Source of the DNA: Spirochaeta sp.
GTDB lineage: Bacteria; Spirochaetota; Spirochaetia; DSM-27196; SLAA01
DNA length: 7,963 bases
Direction: 5' to 3'
NCBI GenBank assembly: GCA_020201015.1
Contig: JAIVHN010000035.1
Span: 1-7,963, forward strand
The notes under the pieces were generated by a model. The model was not told where the DNA came from, searched no databases, and saw only the letters and a program-made list of their open reading frames with translations. This document shows positions 1 through 4,991 of the stretch, one piece after another. The first letter of the stretch is position 1. The number at the start of each line of letters is the position of its first letter. The position numbers and the translations under genes were made by a program.

Positions 1-136
1 GGCTTTTATCTGCCTTCCACTCGGTTGTGAAATCGCCGCGAAAATACTCCAAAGTTATAGCCCCGGCCTTAATCGCAATGTGTTCTGCAAAGGCGCGAAG
101 TGCAGTTGCGCGGTCTTCAGGCAGATATGCTGACAT
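1..136 (-). CDS. Inositol monophosphatase / HisN-family phosphatase, N-terminal fragment
   Basis: This is the 5' part of a leftward gene cut by the window edge; 45 codons are visible from the ATG at 136. The translation begins MSAYLPEDRATALRAF and contains AGAITLEYFR followed by EWKADKS. That pattern, a helix, a (I/L)TLxYFR turn and then a xKADxSPVT-type segment, is characteristic of the N-terminus of inositol-monophosphatase-like enzymes, especially the histidinol-phosphatase (HisN) type. These are Mg-dependent phosphomonoesterases. The metal-binding motifs lie further downstream and are outside the window, so the substrate cannot be assigned. The start is well supported: GGAGGG at 143-148 sits 6 bases upstream of the ATG. 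It lies 46 bases after the smpB stop on the same strand with no visible terminator between them, so co-transcription is likely. Family assignment rests on a short stretch and is moderate. Confidence 0.62.
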   Translation of the reverse strand, partial: MSAYLPEDRATALRAFAEHIAIKAGAITLEYFRGDFTTEWKADKS

Positions 137-182
137 AGAATTCCCTCCGGGTTGGGTGAGTTCGTTACGGGATAGCTGAAGC

Positions 183-638
183 TTACCCGCGGCCGCTCAT
201 CTCACGGGCAGAGTCGCGGTCTTGATCTCGTTTCTTTATGGTGTCGCGCTTGTCATAGGTCTTTTTACCCTTGCAGACCCCTAACTCAAGCTTTACGTGT
301 CCGTTTTTGAGATAGAACCGTAGTGGAACAAGAGTAAAGCCCTTTTCGTCAACCTTGCGCCTCAGACGTTTAATCTCTTCTTTATGCGCCAGCAGTTTCC
401 GAGTGCGGTCCGGTTCGTGATTGTAGATATTTCCATGGGTGTATTCATTAATATGTAGTCCAACAAGCCACAGCTCGTCATTGCGGATCCTTGCGTAGGA
501 ATCCACAAACGAGAACTTGTGCCCCCGCATCGACTTGACCTCAGTTCCCTGCAGTGAAATGCCACACTCGAGGGTGTCGTCGACAGAATACTCGTAGAAT
601 GCCCGTCTATTACGTGCAAGAACCTTGACTCCCTCCAT
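183..638 (-). CDS. smpB: SsrA (tmRNA)-binding protein SmpB
   Basis: SmpB binds the tRNA-like domain of tmRNA and brings it to ribosomes stalled on broken mRNAs, enabling trans-translation and tagging of the unfinished peptide for degradation. The 151-residue product matches the family's usual length of about 150-160. Recognisable segments are ARNRRAFYEY (residues 8-17), GTEVKSMR (31-38), DSYARI (46-51), DRTRKLLAHKEEI (77-89), and the basic tail GKKTYDKRDTIKKRD (124-138), which in the family enters the empty A site. The frame stays open to an ATG at 692, but I choose the ATG at 638. There the family homology begins, GGGGAG sits 8 bases upstream, and the ATG overlaps the stop of the upstream gene as TGATG (636-640). 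Translation is therefore probably coupled to that gene. The tmRNA gene itself is not in the window. Confidence 0.96.
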   Translation of the reverse strand: MEGVKVLARNRRAFYEYSVDDTLECGISLQGTEVKSMRGHKFSFVDSYARIRNDELWLVGLHINEYTHGNIYNHEPDRTRKLLAHKEEIKRLRRKVDEKGFTLVPLRFYLKNGHVKLELGVCKGKKTYDKRDTIKKRDQDRDSAREMSGRG

Positions 639-640
639 CA
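636..640 (-). promoter_or_regulatory. TGATG stop/start overlap coupling the SUMF1 gene to smpB
   Basis: Read on the minus strand, the last codon of the PEGA/SUMF1 gene (TGA, 640-638) shares one base with the ATG of smpB (638-636). A GGGGAG ribosome-binding site lies 8 bases before the ATG, inside the upstream coding region. This geometry is typical of termination-reinitiation coupling and decides the smpB start over the longer frame that opens at 692. Confidence 0.75.
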
Positions 641-2269
641 GCTTTGCTCCCCGGGCACTACGACGAGCCGAAAACCTAAAAAGGGACTGCACCAGGCAGG
701 GTGCTGCGCACCACGCGTAGAGGGTTCGATTTCGTTTGAACTGTTGACCCAGGCGCCACCGCGAACCACACGTTCTATACCTGCAGATTCGCCAGCATCA
801 CCCATGAGATAGGACGCAGGAGCAAAGTAGTCAAGTTGCCACTCCCAGACATTGCCTTGCATATGATAGAGACCGAGATTACCTTGTTCGCCTTGCGCCG
901 CAGGTCGTGGTCCGGCGTTTTGTCGTTCGCGGAAGTTACCTGGAAAGAGGTCTGAGCCGTCCAGAAGAGTGGCCCACTCGAACTCAGCCTCTCGCGGCAG
1001 CCGAACCTGCGAGTCCGGATAATCATTGGATACCCGACCATGAAACCACGCCGCATACGCCTCGGCTGCATAGTGGGAAACAAAAGTTACCGGCAAAGCC
1101 GGATTCATATCGTCAAACCAATCCTGCAAATAGTCCTGTGTAACATAGCCAGCATCAATCAGCTCCTCCGTGTTGTCTGGCCGCCACCTAGGGTTCTCGG
1201 CAAGAAAATCGGAATACTCAGACCGCGTAACCGCGTGCTCCATGATTTCAAAACTCGCAACCTCTTTGCTCCACGGTAGTTCCAAATTTGACGGTTCACG
1301 CCCCTGCCGTGATTGCCCTAACGCCACACGACCAGCGGGGACTTGCACGAACGGTGTACCAAGACGTGTCCGGCGCTCATTCAGCAGCTCGGTAGGAAGC
1401 TCCTCGTAGCTTAGCGCAACCAGAGCGGTGGACTTTTGTTCAACAAAGCTACGAAACCCACGGTCGGCGTTGAGTCTCTCAGCCTCTGTGCCGGGGAGGG
1501 CCTCGCTCAGGAGTACCGGAAGCGCTTCTGCAATGTTATGAAGATGTGCAAAAAACTGTACAGTTGCAATCATGCCACCGGGACCAACTGCAGCTCCGGC
1601 CGTATGCAACAAAGCGGCCGCTCGAACGTAGTCCCGCAATAAAGACGAGTCGACTGTATGTGCAGCGCTTTGCATGAGCAGTTCCCGGCCGGTATTAATA
1701 CGTTCGCTCGTTACCGGGACCGGCGCGGCTGTCATGAGTACATCCATTCCTTGGGAAAGCACCGGAGGAAATCTATGGTGTGTACTCGATTTTCCGACTG
1801 CAGCCCAGCCCGCGTAGTCACGCACGGCCGAACTGAGCACCGCGCTGAGCTGTGCGTCTTCAAGCGGCAAATGGGAATAATGCACAAGCCGACGTGGAAA
1901 AAACAGGCTTCCAACAACACGACCCAAGACATCAATCTCGGCAGCCTGCGGGTCAATCCCCGGCAGACGATACTCTACCCGGTAGTTGCCCGCGGGTACG
2001 AACAGCTCAAGGGGAGTGCTGCCCTTACGAGTACCATTGAGGTAGATCTCGGCACCAACTGGATCGCTTGCAAAACTCACCCGACTTCCGTGGCGAAGCA
2101 TTCCTGGAAGTACCAAAACAGCAAAGAGAAGCAGCATGGCCGCGCTCAGGTAAAGTACCGGTATGTACCGGTGAGGGCTAAAGCCAAAAACCGTTCCGAG
2201 TTTGACTGTGTCCTTTACTGTCTCTTCGTCCGGCTGTTTGGCGGAGCGTGTTTTTTTGCGGGAATCCAT
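638..2269 (-). CDS. Membrane-anchored PEGA-SUMF1 domain protein, probably non-catalytic
   Basis: This is a 543-residue protein with a basic, charged N-terminal tail (1-34), one transmembrane helix (about 36-57), a PEGA domain (about 63-105; SDPVGAEIYLNG, then GSTPLEL and PAGNYRVEY), a largely helical middle region (about 135-300) I do not recognise, and a C-terminal SUMF1/FGE-sulfatase fold (about 306-537). SUMF1 hallmarks are VPAGRVALG (310-318), a VTRSEYSDFL segment (347-356), RLPREAEFEWA (423-433), GNVWEW (472-477), RGGAWVNS (503-510) and LGFRLV (531-536). The tail is positive, so the bulk should lie outside the cytoplasm. In true formylglycine-generating enzymes two copper-binding cysteines lie between the GG(S/A)(Y/W) segment and LGFR. 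By eye those positions are Ile and Arg here, and the only Cys nearby (527) is elsewhere, so sulfatase activation is unlikely. Binding or scaffolding is an inference. It is the first gene of the leftward operon, and I see no Shine-Dalgarno sequence before its ATG. Confidence 0.88.
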   Translation of the reverse strand: MDSRKKTRSAKQPDEETVKDTVKLGTVFGFSPHRYIPVLYLSAAMLLLFAVLVLPGMLRHGSRVSFASDPVGAEIYLNGTRKGSTPLELFVPAGNYRVEYRLPGIDPQAAEIDVLGRVVGSLFFPRRLVHYSHLPLEDAQLSAVLSSAVRDYAGWAAVGKSSTHHRFPPVLSQGMDVLMTAAPVPVTSERINTGRELLMQSAAHTVDSSLLRDYVRAAALLHTAGAAVGPGGMIATVQFFAHLHNIAEALPVLLSEALPGTEAERLNADRGFRSFVEQKSTALVALSYEELPTELLNERRTRLGTPFVQVPAGRVALGQSRQGREPSNLELPWSKEVASFEIMEHAVTRSEYSDFLAENPRWRPDNTEELIDAGYVTQDYLQDWFDDMNPALPVTFVSHYAAEAYAAWFHGRVSNDYPDSQVRLPREAEFEWATLLDGSDLFPGNFRERQNAGPRPAAQGEQGNLGLYHMQGNVWEWQLDYFAPASYLMGDAGESAGIERVVRGGAWVNSSNEIEPSTRGAQHPAWCSPFLGFRLVVVPGEQS

Positions 2270-2276
2270 TGGAGCG

Positions 2277-2306
2277 ATTATAGGTTCCGCGGAGTCTGCT
2301 TGTCAA
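2277..2306 (-). promoter_or_regulatory. Consensus sigma70-type promoter for the leftward operon; predicted leaderless
   Basis: On the minus strand the -35 TTGACA (2306-2301) and -10 TATAAT (2282-2277) both match consensus perfectly with an 18-bp spacer. Only 7 bases (CGCTCCA) separate the -10 from the ATG at 2269. Transcription should therefore begin at or within a base or two of the start codon, giving a leaderless mRNA for the PEGA/SUMF1 gene. This agrees with the absence of a Shine-Dalgarno sequence there. The hexamers are directly seen; promoter activity and start point are inferred. Confidence 0.72.
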
Positions 2307-2328
2307 TTCAACTCCGCTATGCTAATGT
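2300..2328 (+). promoter_or_regulatory. Possible extended -10 promoter for the signal peptidase operon
   Basis: On the plus strand TTGTCA (2300-2305, 5 of 6 to the -35 consensus) is followed after 17 bp by TAATGT (2323-2328, 3 of 6 to the -10 consensus), preceded by an extended -10 TGC (2320-2322). The -10 would end 8 bases before the ATG at 2337, so this transcript too would be nearly leaderless. The -35 is the same DNA as the -35 of the opposing promoter. A rival choice is TTGCGG (2256-2261) with TATAGG (2279-2284) and a 17-bp spacer. Confidence is modest because each candidate has at least one poor hexamer. Confidence 0.35.
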
Positions 2329-2336
2329 CGAGCGCG

Positions 2337-3323
2337 ATGAAAGCATCCGGAACAGCGGCCGATCGTCTCGTTACCTTTACCGAGCGTGTGCTAACTCGCC
2401 GGCGACGCCGCCGACGCCGTATTGAAGAGAAACAACGAAAGAAGAATGTCATCGTGGACTGGCTGGAAGCGTTCCTCTGGGCGGCCATTGTAGTACTTCT
2501 TATAAATCAGTATTTACTTCAGGCGTATCAAATTCCCACCGGCTCGATGATAGACACACTTCTTGAACAGGACCGCGTTTTTGTCAACAAGGTGATTTAT
2601 GGACCGGAATTAATTCCGGGTATGCTCAAGATATCCAGCCCGGTACAACCCGAACGGAACGAAGTTATTATCTTTGAGAATCCCGCGTACATTAGCCGTG
2701 GACCCGGCTTTGAGGTCCTACAGCGTCTACTCTACATGGTTACGCTTTCTCTGGTGGACATTAATCGGGACGAGCTTGGCCGTCCGCGGGCCCAGTTTCT
2801 GATCAAACGCGCCGTTGGCGTAGCGGGCGACCGTTTTCGTAATCGGGAGGGTGTTGTCGAAATACTGCCCCAAGGCGCGTCGGAGTGGATGAGTGAGGTA
2901 TCGTTCCAGGAAAAAACAAAAATTAGCTATCCGGTTAATCGCATGCTCGAACCAAATGACTACGACATCTTGCGAGCAGGTGCCCGCGCGGCTGGACTGC
3001 AAGATGTAGGCGTTCCGCTCAGTCAGGAACAAGAAGCGGCGCTTCGGGCGGCTTCACAAGTGCGATATCCGGATGGTGTGTACATCGATAGCATTCGTAG
3101 CGAAATGCGCTACATGGCACGCCCCTATGATTCTCGCTTGCGTACGCGCAGATTCTTCCACGAACAAGGGTGGTATGTGCCTGAAGGACGAATATTGCCG
3201 TTGGGAGACAACCGCGACAACTCACTTGACGGTCGTTCCTTTGGCAGCGTCAGCATGGAGCGAGTGCTTGGTAGGGGAATGATTAAGTACTGGCCGCCGA
3301 GCCGTATTGGGCCTATTCGATAA
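2337..3323 (+). CDS. lepB: Type I signal peptidase (catalytic dyad intact)
   Basis: This membrane serine protease (MEROPS S26) cleaves signal peptides from exported proteins. From the ATG at 2337 it has 328 residues. These are a cytoplasmic N-terminus with eight consecutive Arg (21-28) and more basic residues, one membrane helix (about 42-62), then the periplasmic catalytic domain. The nucleophile is Ser70 in IPTGSM, the general base is Lys157 in FLIKRAVGVAGD, and the structural box is GDNRDNSLDGRSFG (290-303). The 130-odd residues between Lys157 and that box include a variable region (about 190-275) I cannot assign. The frame is open to 2202, but upstream codons overlap the opposing gene and its promoter and encode nothing family-like. 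ATGs at 2319 and 2325 are possible alternatives. No ATG has a strong ribosome-binding site; 2337 has only a GAG 4 bases before it. A second paralog follows 38 bases downstream. Confidence 0.93.
   Translation: MKASGTAADRLVTFTERVLTRRRRRRRRIEEKQRKKNVIVDWLEAFLWAAIVVLLINQYLLQAYQIPTGSMIDTLLEQDRVFVNKVIYGPELIPGMLKISSPVQPERNEVIIFENPAYISRGPGFEVLQRLLYMVTLSLVDINRDELGRPRAQFLIKRAVGVAGDRFRNREGVVEILPQGASEWMSEVSFQEKTKISYPVNRMLEPNDYDILRAGARAAGLQDVGVPLSQEQEAALRAASQVRYPDGVYIDSIRSEMRYMARPYDSRLRTRRFFHEQGWYVPEGRILPLGDNRDNSLDGRSFGSVSMERVLGRGMIKYWPPSRIGPIR
2397..2420 (+). repeat. Eight-codon arginine tract with 9-bp imperfect tandem repeat
   Basis: Codons 21-28 of the first signal peptidase gene all encode Arg (CGC CGG CGA CGC CGC CGA CGC CGT). 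Within it CGACGCCGC (2403-2411) is followed directly by CGACGCCGT (2412-2420), a 9-bp near-perfect tandem repeat. The tract sits on the predicted cytoplasmic side just before the membrane helix, where positive residues fix membrane orientation. Confidence 0.7.
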
Positions 3324-3348
3324 GCACCAAATAGATAAGCACCAAATA
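3319..3348 (+). repeat. Perfect 15-bp tandem direct repeat between the two signal peptidase genes
   Basis: GATAAGCACCAAATA occurs at 3319-3333 and again immediately at 3334-3348 with no mismatch. The first copy contains the TAA stop of the upstream gene (3321-3323). Because the unit is a multiple of three, the second copy supplies a second in-frame TAA at 3336-3338. The ribosome-binding site of the next gene begins right after the repeat. It looks like a local duplication, possibly by slippage. Confidence 0.9.
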
Positions 3349-3361
3349 AAGGAAACGCTGA

Positions 3362-4117
3362 ATGGCATTTTTTCGCCGATCAAGATCATACTCGCTGTAC
3401 CGGCAGGACCGCTCCGGCAAGAGAGTGCGACGGCTTGCACGTTTAGCTATTCAGCTCTTCCTCGTGTATATCCTCGTTACCGGTCTCTTTGCCCGTTCAT
3501 ACCTTGTGGAGACGGCTGCCATGCAACCGACACTCCGGGAAGGCGAGCGTATTATTGCAACTCCTCTGAGTTATGGGACACGAGTTCCGGTTGTAGATAT
3601 GCGTCTACCGGGTCTTGGCGAGCCGCAACGTGGGGACCTGGTTTTGGTTGAACCCCCATATTATCGCCCGCCGAACCTGCTGGTGAGGATCGCGGCTCCG
3701 GTCGTGAGTTTTATCTCAGGTCAGCGATATCAGTTAACGGAAGGCGCGGAAGTCGCGTGGCAGCGAGCACTGGTGCTCAAGCGTGTCGTGGGACTTCCTG
3801 GGGACACCATCCGTTTTACCGACTTCACAGCCTATATACGACCTGCTGGCTCTGCGGCCTACCTTCCCGAAGGTGCGGTAAACGGGGGGGCACGTTACGA
3901 AATTGCTATAGAGCGTTCGCCGAATGCTCATCGATCCGGCGATCCGTTTGGCGGCAACTATGAGGAACGCACCCTTGGTGAGAACGAGTACTTTGTAGCT
4001 GGCGATAACCGTAGCGCATCGCTTGATTCCCGCCATTGGGACGCCGTGCCGCGGGAGTCCTTACATTCTCGGGTCATTATGCGCTACTATCCATTCAGCC
4101 GATTGGGAAGGCCGTGA
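3362..4117 (+). CDS. Signal peptidase I paralog lacking the catalytic serine (predicted pseudo-peptidase)
   Basis: This 251-residue product has the full S26 signal peptidase layout: a basic N-terminus (5-28), one membrane helix (about 29-45), then box B at 51-61 (TAAMQPTLREG), box C RGDLVLVEPP (90-99), box D LKRVVGLPGD (139-148) with catalytic Lys140, and box E GDNRSASLDSRHW (214-226). In the family box B reads SGSMxPTL and the Ser directly before Met is the nucleophile; here that residue is Ala53 (GCC, 3518-3520). No other Ser is at a plausible position; the nearest are Ser46 and Thr51. Everything else is conserved, so this looks like a maintained protein rather than a decaying gene. By family knowledge it should not cleave by the usual mechanism; a role helping its active neighbour is inference. 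The start has AGGA at 3350-3353 with 8-base spacing. A G7 run lies at 3884-3890. Confidence 0.9.
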   Translation: MAFFRRSRSYSLYRQDRSGKRVRRLARLAIQLFLVYILVTGLFARSYLVETAAMQPTLREGERIIATPLSYGTRVPVVDMRLPGLGEPQRGDLVLVEPPYYRPPNLLVRIAAPVVSFISGQRYQLTEGAEVAWQRALVLKRVVGLPGDTIRFTDFTAYIRPAGSAAYLPEGAVNGGARYEIAIERSPNAHRSGDPFGGNYEERTLGENEYFVAGDNRSASLDSRHWDAVPRESLHSRVIMRYYPFSRLGRP

Positions 4118-4161
4118 GGTCATTTGCCTTACGGTCGGACCGGATACCCAAGAGCTTTAAC

Positions 4162-4192
4162 TTGACACGCCCTATACGGCGCGTGGTACCGT
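4162..4192 (+). promoter_or_regulatory. Candidate promoter of the yebC-ruvCAB-queA operon
   Basis: A perfect -35 TTGACA (4162-4167) is followed by TGGTACCGT, in which an extended -10 TG (4184-4185) precedes TACCGT (4187-4192, 3 of 6 to consensus) with a 19-bp spacer. The leader would run about 30 bases to the yebC ATG. The -35 is convincing, but the -10 is weak and its spacing long. I see no LexA-type box (neither CTGT-N8-ACAG nor GAAC-N4-GTTC) in 4118-4229, so SOS control is not supported. Confidence 0.45.
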
Positions 4193-4202
4193 TTTTCGCG
4201 CC
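4178..4202. repeat. Inverted repeat flanking the presumed -10 of the yebC promoter
   Basis: GGCGCG (4178-4183) and CGCGCC (4197-4202) are perfect inverted repeats around a 13-base centre that contains GGTACC. The arms bracket the presumed -10, so it could be an operator or a leader hairpin. It is directly followed by the palindrome CCCTAGGG (4201-4208). A terminator is unlikely because no U-tract follows directly. Confidence 0.35.
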
Positions 4203-4229
4203 CTAGGGTAGCTTTTTCAAGGAGGGACG

Positions 4230-4973
4230 ATGTCCGGCCACAGCAAGTGGGCGACTATTCGCCACAAAAAAGGAGCCGCAGACGCTAAACGCGGCAAAGT
4301 ATTTACTAAACTCATTAAAGAAATCACGGTTGCCGCACGCCTCGGCGGTGGAGATCCTGAAACTAACCCACGTCTGCGAACCGCAGTCCTCAAGGCGCGC
4401 GCCGCCAATATGCCGAAGGAAAACATTGATCGCGGCATAAAGAAAGGCACAGGCGACCTCGAAGGCGTTGACTACGTTGAAATTGTCTACGAAGGTTACG
4501 GGCCCGGTGGAGTTGCCATTATGGTTGAGGCGCTTACCGACAACCGCAATCGCACTGCGGCGGATGTACGAAGTATTTTTTCAAAGGGCGGCGGCAATTT
4601 GGGAGAGTCCGGCTGCGTTTCCTATCTTTTCCAGCGCAAGGGGATTCTCGCCTACGATGCCTCGGAATATGACGAGGAACAGATCTTTGAGAAGGCCCTT
4701 GAAGCCGGAGCCGAAGACGTAGAGCTTTCCGGTGACGTATATGAGGTCACCTGTAGCCCAGATAGCTTTGAAACCGTAGTTAGCTTCATGGAAGAAGCGG
4801 GATTTACGCACGACAGCGCCGAGGTAGGCATGGTGCCGGATGCTACCGTTGCATTAGATCATGAAGGGACAGCAAAAGCACTCCGGATGATAGAAAACCT
4901 TGACGACCATGATGATGTACAAGAGGTCAGTTCCAATATAGACATACCCGACGACTTTGACCCGGATGCTTAA
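4230..4973 (+). CDS. yebC: YebC/TACO1-family protein
   Basis: This is a full-length 247-residue member of the YebC/PmpR/TACO1 family. The signature N-terminus MSGHSKWATIRHKKGAAD is present, followed by GKVFTKLIKEI (22-32), NPRLRTAVLKARAANMP (46-62), VEIVYEGYGPGGVA (83-96) and DNRNRTAADVR (104-114). The C-terminal half carries the acidic and hydrophobic alternation usual in the family and ends in an Asp-rich tail. The family has been described as transcriptional regulators in some bacteria and, more recently, as ribosome-associated factors that help translation of difficult sequences such as polyproline. The sequence alone does not say which role applies here. AAGGAGG (4219-4225) lies 4 bases before the ATG, a strong ribosome-binding site. 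It heads a tight cluster with the ruv genes; a yebC-ruvC pairing is common in bacteria. Confidence 0.97.
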   Translation: MSGHSKWATIRHKKGAADAKRGKVFTKLIKEITVAARLGGGDPETNPRLRTAVLKARAANMPKENIDRGIKKGTGDLEGVDYVEIVYEGYGPGGVAIMVEALTDNRNRTAADVRSIFSKGGGNLGESGCVSYLFQRKGILAYDASEYDEEQIFEKALEAGAEDVELSGDVYEVTCSPDSFETVVSFMEEAGFTHDSAEVGMVPDATVALDHEGTAKALRMIENLDDHDDVQEVSSNIDIPDDFDPDA

Positions 4974-4991
4974 ACCTGGGCTTGCCCTGTA

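Noticed and set aside
639..692. N-terminal extension of SmpB to the ATG at 692
   Set aside because: The extra 18 residues are not SmpB-like and overlap the upstream gene. The TGATG junction with GGGGAG gives a better start.
2251..2257. A7 run (minus strand) at codons 5-7 of the PEGA/SUMF1 gene as a phase-variation tract
   Set aside because: It encodes Lys-Lys-Thr in a basic cytoplasmic tail, and seven A is common by chance. There is no supporting evidence.
2202..2336. N-terminal extension of the first signal peptidase to the ATG at 2202
   Set aside because: It would overlap the opposing gene and both promoter elements, and it adds a low-similarity segment before the basic cytoplasmic tail.
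1658..2425. 255-codon open frame on the plus strand, antisense to the PEGA/SUMF1 gene
   Set aside because: It has no recognisable domain and no ribosome-binding site, it runs through the divergent promoter region, and it overlaps genes with clear homology on both sides. It is a shadow frame.
4132..4142. CGGTCGGACCG palindrome after the second signal peptidase gene, considered as a terminator
   Set aside because: The loop is too small for the full stem, no T-run follows, and the arms are short. No convincing intrinsic terminator was found in the 112-base gap.
4118..4229. LexA/SOS box upstream of yebC-ruvCAB
   Set aside because: Neither CTGT-N8-ACAG nor GAAC-N4-GTTC was found by eye.
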